Position numbers and translations under genes: made by a program | Part shown: positions 11,327-21,414 of the stretch, piece after piece | Numbering within the stretch: position 1 is the stretch's first letter | Layout of the letters: each line of letters starts with the position of its first letter | Assembly (NCBI RefSeq): GCF_905147365.1 | Contig: NC_056427.1 | Location: 5,647,001-5,711,000, forward strand | DNA: 64,000 nucleotides | Reading direction: 5' to 3' | From: Aricia agestis | Taxonomy: Eukaryota > Arthropoda > Insecta > Lepidoptera > Lycaenidae | The notes under the pieces: model-generated | Told to the model about the DNA's origin: nothing | The model's database searches: none | The model's input: the letters and a program-made list of their open reading frames with translations, nothing else

Positions 11327-11647
11327 TTACTATTCAATATTCTTTTTGATTGGCTACCAAGTACCAACCCAAAGTTTGCTAGATGGCTTCTAAAGTAATA
11401 AAACACATTACCCATGTGTATTGCGCACATTTTTGGGCATCACATTTTAATTTATATCACAGAAATCGTTGTTGATTATGTTAATGTGAAATCACCTCCG
11501 AAACCGATCAATAAAATATCTATTTTATAAAATTCAAGCACTGTTATGTACACATTGGCACAGTGTAAGAATTGACTTAAAAGTTAAAATCTGTCAAATT
11601 TTTTTTAACCCAATTCGGTATACAGAAACCAAGACACATGTTTTAAC

Positions 11648-11808
11648 AATAGGATATATTACTGCAATGACAGCAAACAAGAAGTTTTGTTCGACGTTTG
11701 ACAACGTTTCTGTCAATATTCTGATATGACGTGTGCAACATGACGGATTGTGGTCGGATTGTTTACTATTAAACTAAAGTCAAAACATTGCAGTAGTATA
11801 TCCTATTG
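11648..11808. mobile_element. MITE, ends AATAGGATATATTACTGC
   Basis: Ends AATAGGATATATTACTGCAA and GCAGTAGTATATCCTATT are inverted repeats. An internal CGTTTCTGTCAATATTCTG is shared with 9208-9230. Confidence 0.7.
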
Positions 11809-11965
11809 GAATTATAAAAAATATAAAATTTAATAAAATAAGATATGGCAGCCAATAATACAATGTTTAATATCAATAGAACATCCAATAACATACAATG
11901 GCACAAATCTCACATCAATCTAAGACACTGACGAATTAATTTTGACATACGAAGAGAAAATAATT

Positions 11966-12445
11966 GTACTGCCAGAGAAGTTGATACCTAGGCCGATGGC
12001 GGATCTAAGTAATTTGGTCGCGTTTAGTCAAGAAGCGCTTACACGGGCAACAATTGCGGCAATAATTGCCCGGCGAATGGACCGATCTGGAGCAATTAGT
12101 GGAGCAATTTCAATAAATTGCGGCAATTATTTCGGCTATATTGCTCCAGATATTTCATATATCGCTCAATGTCGCCGATACGAATTGACGAATATCCGAT
12201 TGGGCTCGTGTATGACAGTATTGCTTAGTAACTAGTTGATGAAGTTGCGCCATATCACTCAATTGTATTGCGCAATATTGCTACTTGTTGCCGAAAATTG
12301 ATTGATGTAGTCGTGACGTCATAGTCGACGAGAATTGACTGGAGTGGAGCAATTTTAGTTGCCCGTATAAGCGTACCTTCAAACCCGTCCAACCGATCAC
12401 AGCTAACATTCACATAAGCCGACCACATGACGTAGGCACAGTATA
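11966..12445. mobile_element. MITE of the GAAGTTGATTCCTAGGCAG family, split by another MITE
   Basis: The left part (11966-12030) matches the family: GAGAAGTTGATACC, GATGGCGGATCTA, TTTGGTCGCGTT. The right part resumes at about 12375 with CAAACCCGTCCAACCGATC. The 12034-12374 element separates them. Better-preserved members lie at 21515-21645 and 54722-54884. Confidence 0.65.
12034..12374. mobile_element. MITE, ends GCGCTTACACGGGCAAC
   Basis: The left end GCGCTTACACGGGCAACAAT and the right end TAGTTGCCCGTATAAGCG are inverted. The interior is rich in GCAAT repeats. It is nested in the MITE around it. Confidence 0.7.
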
Positions 12446-12639
12446 GCAATATGACATATCCCTACATTAGTGAACCGAATGTACTTGCGCAGAGCAACGG
12501 AGGGGTACCCACGGGGAAGCGGGCGGCGCGGGCTCGCGTACACTAACTCGCGGAGTTTGTATACCTGCGCCCACAGGGGTGACGTTGGCGCATTGTCTAC
12601 GAATTTTGTGTTGTAAAACGATAACTTATCTTATAAACA

Positions 12640-12798
12640 ATGGGATATTATAATAAATGTTCAGTGTACGGATGTAAATCTGATTCAAAAAACAAAAAGG
12701 ATTTAAATTTTCATAAATATCGGCTCACAGTTTACACTAATATTGTGTTGGCCTTGGCGGCATGTATTTGCATCTCTGTTTTATTGTTTACGTTGTAA
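12640..12798 (+). pseudogene. small ORF with the N-terminal half of a THAP zinc finger
   Basis: ATG at 12640 opens a 52-codon frame ending TAA at 12796. It begins MGYYNKCSVYGCKSDSKNKK followed by DLNFHKY. This is the start of a THAP domain: Cys7-x4-Cys12 near the N terminus, then a basic stretch and FHK. THAP (C2CH) domains bind DNA and occur in transcription regulators and P-element-type transposases. The second zinc pair (C-x2-H) is absent; after HKY the frame runs into a hydrophobic stretch (IVLALAACICISVLLFTL), probably read-through into unrelated or intronic DNA. The GC-rich 12480-12600 upstream could be old promoter sequence. Read as a first exon or a broken domesticated gene or transposase. 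Confidence 0.5.
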
Positions 12799-13492
12799 GA
12801 AGTGTAACAAGGAGAGAAACAATATAGAATAAATTAAAAATCTGTCAAATACCCTGTTACATACTAATTAGTACCTACCTAGCTAGGTACACACACCAAG
12901 TGTAACATTTTGTACTTTGGACCGCCCTTACCGCGCACGTAATAAGAGTTTTGAACAGGGATGTTAGACGGCCACTTGGAAATCCTTGTATAGAGCTGGC
13001 TGAAAACTGGTATCGGAGACAGAAAACTGGTACGCCTGTGCTCCGCTCCGGAGCTGCGAAAACTGATGACAAACTGTGTCGGAAGTCGCATCCCAGTGAA
13101 AAAAATTAATAATTTAATTTCGTATACTGTTAATAGAGGGCAGTAATCATCGAACGCACGGAAGAAATATCATTTTGAAGTGCATTATCTTTTTGATATT
13201 ATACTGCATACAGCCCCGGATCTAGGGGGGGGGGGGGCAAGCCGGGGCCCCGGGCGGCAAATTCAGGGGGCGGCCAAATTCACACTTCACGGACCAATGG
13301 AGAACTCATCATTTATTTAACTTTGACCACGGAATAAATAATAGCACAAGTACAGCAATTTCATGGCCATATCAACTTGACCAATACCCTGAGCGCGGAG
13401 GGAGACGTGCTGCACGCACCTTTATTATTCGCGAGGCGCGTAGGCATAGTTCAAAATACGCGCCCGACTCGCTCGCTTTTAAACCCTACCCT

Positions 13493-13966
13493 CAGTGGCG
13501 GATTTACAGATTTGCCGCATGTAGGCTATTCAATTTTTGCCGCCCCTTTGAAATTCTACTGACCTTTGAAATTCAATACGTTAGTTTAGTTCACAATCAT
13601 ATCCCACCAGCCACCAAAAACATTTTTTGAAAATGTTTGCTGAGACGACCACACAAGGTTTCACCCTGTGCGGTAGCGAAACGGCGAAACCTTACATATT
13701 TACTGACATGTAGAATTTGTTTAAGTTAGGGTCAGTAGAGTTAGGCCGTGTAGATTCAGAAGCTAATTGGCTCTACATGAGATCTCATATCTTTTTCACA
13801 GGGTAAACCTTATATGGTCGTCTCGGCAATATTTTACAAGAAATGTTTTTGGTGGGATTTTTTATTTCTGTAAGATAAAAAAATGGGGCTAAATTTGCCG
13901 CCCCTCTAAATCTGCCGCCCTATTATAGGCTTCAGCCTACTTAGCCTATTGGTAAATCCGCCACTG
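13493..13966. mobile_element. hAT-like element, middle member of the nest
   Basis: Ends CAGTGGCGGATTTAC and GTAAATCCGCCACTG are inverted. CCTACCCT flanks both sides (13485-13492 and 13967-13974). It lies within 13211-14099 and itself contains a long palindrome at 13610-13860. Confidence 0.9.
13610..13860. mobile_element. palindromic MITE, inner member of the nest
   Basis: The left arm has CCACCAAAAACATTT, GAGACGACCA and AAGGTTTCACCCTGTG. The right arm is the complement: CACAGGGTAAACCTTATATG, TGGTCGTCTC and AAATGTTTTTGGTGGG. Arms are about 70 bp. Confidence 0.75.
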
Positions 13967-14107
13967 CCTACCCTGTTAAATATACATATTATTGATAGCT
14001 GAAATTATATGGATGATAAAGGTGAAAATAAACATAAGTAGGTGGGGCGGCATTATTCAGTTTTTGCACCGCCTAAAAAAAATTGAAGATCCGGGGCTGA
14101 CTGCATA

Positions 14108-14560
14108 ATTCGGGTATAAAATGTAAAATATATCGGAAAAAATAGATAAATGATTCATAACGAAGATTTTAATAAGAAACGAGGGTTCTTTTGCTAGGCC
14201 AAACAATGGAAAAGAAGTCCGAAGTAAACAAATTGAGATTTCGAAAAAACATTTTTACACACAACACAACTGTTTATCGAGACTGCTTGCTATAAAAAAG
14301 TTTTATATTATAAAGGAAATCTGATTGGAATGTTTTTTACATGCATCTTTGAAATTTGCCGGTTATTCTATATGGTCAGTTTATTTTGGTCGGTCAAGGG
14401 CCAATCTTGGTATTTTTGCGTACAAGGACCGAGTAGTCTTGGTACATGGTACGTGGAACCAAAACCTGGTATGTGTACCAAGAAATTGGTACGTCTGACA
14501 TCCCTGGTTTTGAAGTGCTTCTCTTACACCTGACATGTGATTAATTATTGGATATTTTAT
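14108..14560. other. AT-rich sequence, nothing recognised
   Basis: No splice-supported coding sequence and no clear inverted ends. Confidence 0.3.
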
Positions 14561-14821
14561 ACAGGGTGTAACAAAAACAAGTGATAATAATTTAGGGTGT
14601 GTACGTGTTCCCTGTAAAGAGTTCACTGTGAAAGTAGCAGCGCTGAAAGACCAAAAATTTTTTTCACTTTTGTATGGGGAAACTCGTGACGCTCGGGCCC
14701 TTGCCCATACAAAAGTGAAAAAAAATGTTGGTCTTTCAGCGCTGCTACTTTCACAGGGAAATCTCTACAGGGAACACGTACACACCCTAAAGTATTATCA
14801 CTTGTTTTTGTTACACCCTGT
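14561..14821. mobile_element. TA-flanked long-TIR MITE, family ACAGGGTGTAACA
   Basis: Nearly one continuous hairpin with arms of about 115 bp. Ends ACAGGGTGTAACAAAAACAA and TTGTTTTTGTTACACCCTGT; the core has GTAGCAGCGCTGAAAGACC and its complement. It closely matches 25606-25867. Confidence 0.9.
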
Positions 14822-14850
14822 ATATTCGGAATTTCGAATGCGTCTTCATT

Positions 14851-14952
14851 ATTAATCCTTCGATCGTGATTCATGGATCCTTGGAAATCTATTGTTATTC
14901 TATTGTGTCTCGCTCACCGGTGAGCTTATGGGGCTTGATGGGTTAATTAAAT
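14851..14952 (+). repeat. dispersed repeat carrying a likely hAT excision footprint
   Basis: Shares CCTTCGATCGTG, GGAAATCTATTG and CTCGCTCACCGGTGAGCTTA with 28780-29175. Where the second copy carries a 316-bp hAT element, this copy reads ATCTATTG-TTA-TTCTATTG, two target copies separated by three bases. Confidence 0.65.
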
Positions 14953-15870
14953 TTTTAAATAGAGAACTAAAATCATCTAAAAATAAAGTTTCACGTAAAT
15001 ATCGGAAAGTACGATATAATATTATGTAAATATAACACGCTGATTAAACAGATTAAATGATAACATTTGCATTACAAGCACAATATTTTATTTTTATTTT
15101 ATTTCCCGTTTCGTGGCAACCCTGGCATATCTGCTCGGCACCTGTCATCGGTGGCGGCATCGTGCGACATCAAAGGCGTTTCGTTACTGTAGGGACTAAT
15201 ATTGCTATACTGTGACGTAGGTCCGTCAACTGCCTAGGAACCAATTTCCTTGATGGTTCATATACACATAAATTAAACAATCATCAGGAAATTTTGGTCT
15301 TAACAAACGCCTTGTATCCCGTTTAAAATAACCTTTGGTTTTGAATACAAGTAAGATGTAATTTGTTAAATTTGATCTTGTCTCTTCTTCTTTTTTATTA
15401 ATGGCTCCTTTGTGAGTCGCCAGTATCAGAGTGTTTCTGTACAAAGCTGTACTCACTAGTCACTGCTTTACACACAGCCTGTGTATGAAAACGAAAGAAC
15501 CAAAAAAATCGAATTATCGTGAAAAGAGACAGGTAGCGATAGGTCAATGGTCAAATTTCTGCGACCAATGTTCTGTGACCGGACTTAGATAAATTAATAA
15601 AAATAAAGAAATAAAACCTATAATACCTAAAGCCTAAAACACATAGGCCATTTTAATTATGTCGGACATGGTTCAATATAATTTTTCTTTTTGGTAGGTA
15701 TGAAAATAAAAAAATAAAAAATAAAGATTAGTATAGAATTAATCTAAATTAGTATCCACTTAAGATAACGCGTCAGTTATAAAATAAATGAACATACATC
15801 CCTTTACTACAAAAAAATATTAATACTGCGAATAACTATACAAGTTCTGCTTGCCTTTGTCTGCACATTG
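14953..15870. other. AT-rich intergenic sequence with MITE fragment
   Basis: 15205-15260 resembles, on the minus strand, one end of the GTTGATTCCTAGGCAG family (GGTCCGTCAACTGCCTAGG). The frame THKGAINKK on the minus strand at about 15390-15420 resembles one at 19108-19130 on the plus strand, so a shared repeat is present. No gene recognised. Confidence 0.35.
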
Positions 15871-16370
15871 GAAACGTCAAATGATAGACAGAGACATCGA
15901 ATCGAACAAACGCTGTAAAAATATTTTTATAAGTAAGAGGATCAATAATAAAAGATGTCTTAATGATGACACAGTCGATTGTCTAAAAGAAATTAAAAAT
16001 AATTACAATAAAAAAATGCACCGCCAAAACACTATAATAATTGAACTATATTGTACAGTATCCGTCCAAAAAGAACGCACAGCTCTACAAAGCTTGTCGG
16101 TGAAAAGATGAAAGGTAACCAACCACGAAAACCCTTTGATATGATCTCAGGGATGCCCGAGGGACAAGCTAAATCTGTCTTGGGACCCGCAGCGAAATTA
16201 ATCAGAAGAAAGGTAGGAGGAGTAGGAGAAATCTAATTTCCCTCCCCAAGCAAAGCGGGAGACAGCCAAATTTCATGACAATAATGTCCGAAGTTACAAA
16301 CTTCATTATGCTTTATTAGCATACTAGATGATATGGTGAACTTCGTATTACTTCCCTCCTAATAAACCTT
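15871..16370. other. intergenic sequence with short open frames
   Basis: Frames of 60-90 codons occur but lack recognisable motifs, start context or splice support. The GTCTGCACATTGGAAACGTC segment is similar to 18418-18440, so it is part of a repeat. Confidence 0.3.
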
Positions 16371-16687
16371 CCCTGGGGGGTGAGCCAAAATCTTTTCGTT
16401 TACGCTTCATTATAAAATCGCCGATGAAAGTGTATGGAATTTCGACTCGTCTTATGTCAATTCCATACAGCGAAAACGAAAAAGTTTCGTCTAAATACCC
16501 TGGCCATTTAGCCGAAACTTTTTTATTTTCGCTTCGTTATAGAATCGCCGATCAAAATGTATGGAATTGACATTAGACGAGTCGAACGTCAACGTCATAT
16601 TAACGAACGCTTATGTCAATTCCATACATTTTCATCGGCGATTCTATAACGAAGCGAAAACGAATAGATTTTGGCTCATCCCCCTGG
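16371..16687. mobile_element. foldback/MITE, ends CCCTGGGGGGTGAGCC
   Basis: The ends CCCTGGGGGGTGAGCC and GGCTCATCCCCCTGG are inverted. Inside, AAATCGCCGAT and TATGGAATTGACAT recur in both directions, indicating several palindromic modules. It sits within a larger repeat that continues after it with GAATCGGTTCAGCCGTTATC. Confidence 0.7.
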
Positions 16688-16832
16688 ACTGCCACGAATA
16701 TTTTAACACTAAAATTAGCCGAATCGGTTCAGCCGTTATCGAGTTTAATACCACGATCGTAAGAATCGCAGACATAAGATTTTCAATTGTTATGCGACAG
16801 CCGGGTGCCGTTTGGGTTAAACGAGACTAACA
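16688..16832 (+). repeat. dispersed non-LTR-type repeat fragment
   Basis: CGAATCGGTTCAGCCGTTAT followed by CGAGTTTAAT is a phrase found in many lepidopteran dispersed repeats. Similar GTTTAGCGGTTTGAGCGTGA occurs at 52616. Family assignment is uncertain. Confidence 0.45.
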
Positions 16833-17074
16833 ACATTTTTTTAAATATTTTTTTTATATAGATTCTAGGTTTGCGTCTAGATATAATCTGACTATAAATT
16901 CTTTCAATAACAAAGGTACGTTCTTTTTGGTCTAATACCGTATAACTTATATGGTATAAGGCTTCAGTATAAACGCGGCCAAACTTTAATATTTCTTATA
17001 CATTATCGTAACAGTGTACAATTTCGCACCTTTGCATCTTTACAAGGGACATGGACAAACGAAGTCTCCTGTAA

Positions 17075-17190
17075 CTATCAGTGAAGTTGATTCATAGGCA
17101 GACAGCGGACCTGCATAATTTGGGTGCGTCACGTCGCCACGTCGCGAAATGACATAAACTGACCAAATGATGAAGTCCACCATTTTCCTA
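17075..17190. mobile_element. MITE of the GAAGTTGATTCCTAGGCAG family, partial
   Basis: ACTATCAGTGAAGTTGATTC, then CAGACAGCGGACCTGCATAA and GACATAAACTGACCAAATGA align with the better copy at 21515-21645. Confidence 0.65.
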
Positions 17191-17626
17191 TAAATTAATT
17201 CCTTCGATGGTACATTTTTATCAACGCTAAGCAAACAATATATAGGGAACGTGCAAAACAATGGTGCTGCGAAAAAACCGTCGCTTAACCCAAACTTAAA
17301 ATTATTGACATGTCTTGTCACCAATTATAGTTCCCGTACGTTCTCTCATACCAAAAACTGCCTACTGACAAATCCAAGATGAAAAAATATTTACTTGACA
17401 TGTGCTGCCACCTGCACGCTCCCTATCCCTGTTACTTATAAAAGTATGCAGCATATATTTAAGGATTGCTGTCTTTGTATGTCGTATGACTTTCCTAGTC
17501 AAGTCAAGGACAATCAGAGACCTTTTATTACACGCTGTGTAAACATTTTTATTTTTATGTAGACTTCATTTTCCAGCCCCCCTCTTAATACAAACTCTCG
17601 AATATCGCTAACAAACTCGAATCGAT

Positions 17627-17885
17627 TCAAAATACTGGCCACATCGAAAAATCGATATTTGTATAAAATATCGAGAAAAAAATTATAAACGTCAAATGAT
17701 AGCGCGCGACAAAACTCGTCGCGTCCTGCCAGTATTTTGATATAGACCGACAAGGATTTAAGTGAACGTGGCGAAAAAAGGAACTAACGCCGCCATCATA
17801 CAAAACCCCCATTTTTGACAGTTTTCCTTTACCGGCAGCTCCCCCGCCCACGATCATTTAAAACCTTAAGTCGGTCTGTAAACCG
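17627..17885. mobile_element. two adjoining short MITEs
   Basis: First, TCAAAATACTGGC and GCCAGTATTTTGA bound 17627-17742 and enclose palindromic ATCGATATTT motifs. Second, TATAGACCGACAAGGATTTA and CTTAAGTCGGTCTGTAAA bound 17740-17885. The two overlap or abut at TTTGATATAG. Confidence 0.6.
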
Positions 17886-18370
17886 ATTTTGATCACTATT
17901 ATCGATGTTACGTTACATTGGCGCATTGTCAAGACAGCTAGCCGTTCTATCCTAGATATACTATACTATCCGGAATCTGCAAGGCAAAAAAAAGCAATAA
18001 AAATGGAACTTTTGGCTAATACAATAGAGTACAAAATGCAAAACTCGACGATCTTGGGCTTTCCCGATTCCGAATAATACTGATCCAACCTAATATTTTG
18101 TCAAAACTGATTTGACTTATATAAAAAAATAGCAAGAAAAAAAATACAAATGTAACTTTAGCCAACTGAAAAAATGAAAAGTTCTATTGCTATGGAATTA
18201 AGCTTAACCATCAGTAATTTATTTTAACCTATAAATTAGTCAAATCAGTCTTACCAAAAATATTAATAGGCTTAAATCACTACATAGATGTTACACTATT
18301 TAAATACTTCCCTATATGGCCATAGACACAATATGCTAGTTTCAATATGCTACTTCAAACTACCTTTCAA
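17886..18370. other. AT-rich intergenic sequence
   Basis: A 62-codon frame begins near 17889 but no homology or signal was recognised. Nothing else supported. Confidence 0.3.
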
Positions 18371-18373
18371 AAA

Positions 18374-18484
18374 CATTTACAAAGCAAATAACTTATTTAC
18401 AGATTTTGTCTCTGTCTGATGCATTGGAAATGTCATTTGACAGACAGAAACAGCAAATGTAAATAAGATATTGCTTTGTAAATA
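18374..18484. mobile_element. MITE, ends TTACAAAGCAAATAACTTAT
   Basis: Ends TTACAAAGCAAATAACTTAT and ATAAGATATTGCTTTGTAA are inverted; the core has TGTCTCTGTCTGATGC and TTTGACAGACAGAAACA. Confidence 0.7.
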
Positions 18485-18626
18485 GTTTTTATTATATTAA
18501 GGATCAGTGTACAACAAAATGAGACGTAAGAAAACGATGCATAAAAGCAATACAAAATTAAAACGACAATGTCAAATTGTATTTTCTATATCGTCAAAAT
18601 CGTACTTCGTTTCAGTGTGACCTGAC

Positions 18627-18922
18627 CATAAAGTTAATATACCTAGCGGAAAAGAGAAACAAAGGTCTGAGCAAGAGAGATGTCACTATCAGTAACACTG
18701 CGTGGTAAAAAGACACGTGTGATACATGACAGCAGCACTCTTTTTTTTACGTCCAGTCGGCACGTGCTGCACGTTGACAATTTAATCTCATAGAAATCAT
18801 GTTCAATGATGCTTGTGTAAGTGTATACGTACACATATTTTACACACAGATGAAAAGCAATTTTGGTTTCGTTTGACAGCTCGAGTTTGTTGCTCTATTC
18901 CGCTAGGTATATTAACTTTATG
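18627..18922. mobile_element. MITE with 8-bp target duplication, ends CATAAAGTTAATATACC
   Basis: Perfect inverted ends CATAAAGTTAATATACCTAG and CTAGGTATATTAACTTTATG continue into CGGAA/TTCCG. GACCTGAC flanks both sides (18619-18626, 18923-18930), which fits a hAT-type or other 8-bp target-duplicating transposon. Confidence 0.85.
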
Positions 18923-19280
18923 GACCTGACTCGCTGTATTTAGAGGGTAGATACGAAAGATTCTGTGATTTCTGAAACGAGTGAAGAAAAGAAAAACAAA
19001 ATGTATTAAAACATCGGAGGTGAATGCAATGATCGGGCGTCATTTTAAGTGATTTCAAAATGGCGCCTAAACTGACGTTGACAGATCGTATATCAAATTT
19101 GACATTGACGAATCACAAAGGAGCCATAAATAAAAATAACAAGAAGAACAACTATCTATGGAATATTTTTACTGGAAGTATCTGTGAAAATTTTAAGTGG
19201 ACGGAGTACTTAACTATGACATGGATTAATAAGCATTACAGTCCCTTACTAATAATAAAATTAACCCAGCAAATAACTAT

Positions 19281-19531
19281 ACAGAAAGTAACAAAACGAG
19301 GTGATTATACTTTAAAGCATATACGAGTCCCCTGTATAGAGTTCACTGCGAAAGTAGCAGCGCTGAAAGAGTAACTTTTTCAACCTTTATATGGACAAAA
19401 TTCATGGCGCTGGCGCTGGCCCAAATAAATCTAAAAAAATAGCTCTTTAAGCGCTGCTACTTTCAGAATGAACTCAATATAAAGGACACATACACTATGA
19501 GTATTATAACTTAATTTTGTTACACCCTGTA
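19281..19531. mobile_element. TA-flanked long-TIR MITE, family ACAGGGTGTAACA, diverged
   Basis: GTAGCAGCGCTGAAAGAG and its complement GCGCTGCTACTTTC face each other. The right end AATTTTGTTACACCCTGTA is intact and the left end is mutated. Confidence 0.75.
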
Positions 19532-19539
19532 TAATGTCT

Positions 19540-20820
19540 ACTAGTCTTTGTCTGGCATATTGGGAAAGACATGGCAGATATAGACAGCTAACAGTGAGTA
19601 CATTTTTCGCTGCGTAATTCTTTATTAGTATTTGGGAGATGTTCTATGTTTTAAAAAAGGTTTTAAAATGTCTAAAATTATCTGTGCATTTAGGATTACG
19701 TTAATGAGATATCTATTTCTTCTAAAAACATGCAAGGCACGCATTTTGATGAGCCAAAATTAATTTTTAACCATCGTAAACTGAAATTAAAAAACTGATG
19801 GTGGATGATTGTATGATTCAGTCTTAAAATTATTTATATTGCTGGTAACATTATTCTGTAATTTTTGATTATTATATTGAAAGCCGTAGGAACACTATTT
19901 TATTTTGCCTAATCATTATCATAAAGCTATCCTGCCCTTTGGTATTTGGCAATTTTAGACGTAGGGTATTTAAATATAAACGAATATTAGATCCATAAAG
20001 ATTACAGGAGTTCTATATTTACATATTTATAAGCTAAGTAGATTATATAATATATTAGTTGTATTAAAAAAACTAAATCTAAATGTCAAAAAATGTCTTC
20101 TTTTACAAATTGTCTATGGTTATAAAAATGTCTAAATATATCGTTGAAAACTTGCTACATAATATTTTGAGTATCAAGACTTTTTTCAGAACAATTTCTG
20201 AAAGACCTATCAACAGTCTAAAAAAAACATGCAAAATCTAAACCTAAGATTTGGTACAGAATTCATTTTACTAAAGAATAAGTCCTATTTCTTAAAAACG
20301 TAGAGATGAAAGAGAACACACAAAGAGAGAGAGTATAGTTTGACAGAAAGTATTAAATGCTTGTCAAATAAGTTGCTTTTGTATTCTGGCAACACCATTT
20401 AAAAAAAATTAAAAAATATTATAAGAAACAGGACTAAAATTTTTGACAATGCGCCAAAAAGACTGTCAACTAGCATATACACTAATAATTAATGTTATAC
20501 ACAACACTTGGTATACCAAAACTGCACTACCGCAGGCTTTCGTCTGTAAAGAAAAAACAATAATTATAATAGTTTCAAAAACATGAAACATCTTGGATGT
20601 CCGCCATGTTGGCGTTAAGTCATGTGACTATTTTTTCGTATTCCTGACAGAAAAGCCTTTTTTTAAATTAATTAAATGGGGCAACATTTCAAATAGCCTG
20701 TCCGCCATCTTGGGGAGGCCGTCATAACAAATCCAACAGATTTGTAATGACCTTTATTGGTCATGTATTGTCATCAGAATTCAGAACTTATGGTTACAAT
20801 TTTGACGTTTGAACTTTTTA
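19540..20820. other. AT-rich intergenic sequence, no element ends found
   Basis: About 1.3 kb with no splice-supported frame. CTTGGATGTCCGCCATGTTG and TGTCCGCCATCTTGG at 20590-20720 look like related repeat words. Confidence 0.35.
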
Positions 20821-20857
20821 CTACGCATGCGAGAGAAAGGCTTTCCTTAGGATAAGC

Positions 20858-21400
20858 ATGTGAGTAAAAGAGAGAGGTATAGAAAATACAGATAATAATA
20901 TTATGCGAGTGAAAGATACGGATATAGATGATAAGAAAGGAAGTGAAAGAGACAGGTATGGATGATGAACATGAGAGTCAAAGGGACAGGTAATGGATGA
21001 TGAACATGGGAGTAACAGAGACATATACAAGATGTTAGTGTAAACACCGTTATCCTTGAAACTATCAAAAATAAACCCGTCAAAATGAACAACTTTTTCT
21101 GTGAGAACAATGCTGGGAACTCAAAAAAATCCGTCTTCATACCAATACAAATTGCCGATCCGGGCATCCGTATGGGTATAAAGACGGCTTTTTTTTGAGT
21201 TCCCAGCATTGTTCTCATAGAAAAAGTTGTTCATTTTGACGGGCTCAATTGATGGTTTCAAGTATAACGGTGTTTACACTAACACACTGTTTAGCTGGTA
21301 AGCATGGGAGTGAAAGAGCCAGATAAAGATGATAAGCATGCGGAGAAAATAGACAGGTATACGTGATAAGCATTGGAGTGACAGAGACGGGTATAGAGCG
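20858..21400 (+). repeat. degenerate minisatellite split by a long-TIR MITE
   Basis: Units of about 34-36 bp resemble GATGATGAACATGGGAGTGA plus AAGAGACAGGTATG. They occur before 21033 and resume after 21285. The MITE occupies the middle. Confidence 0.7.
21033..21285. mobile_element. MITE with about 100-bp inverted repeats
   Basis: TGTTAGTGTAAACACCGTTA begins the left arm and TAACGGTGTTTACACTAACA ends the right. Arms continue through AAAATGAACAACTTTTTCT and GAACAATGCTGGGAACTC. A damaged relative lies at 54398-54490, also inside a minisatellite. Confidence 0.85.
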
Positions 21401-21414
21401 AGGGACTTACGGTG

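Larger units (their letters stand above)
13211..14099. mobile_element. hAT-like element, outer member of a three-level nest
   Basis: Ends CAGCCCCGGATCT and AGATCCGGGGCTG are inverted repeats. ACTGCATA is duplicated exactly at 13203-13210 and 14100-14107. A run of 12-13 G follows the left end. It contains the 13493-13966 element. Confidence 0.9.

Noticed and set aside
15226..15456. Minus-strand frame with THKGAINKK, similar to one at 19060 on the plus strand
   Set aside because: Only about ten residues are shared, and the nucleotide similarity suggests a repeat. Not enough for a gene.
16051..16236. Frame MKGNQPRKPFDMISGM as a gene
   Set aside because: No splice sites in phase, no family match, and surrounded by repeat sequence.
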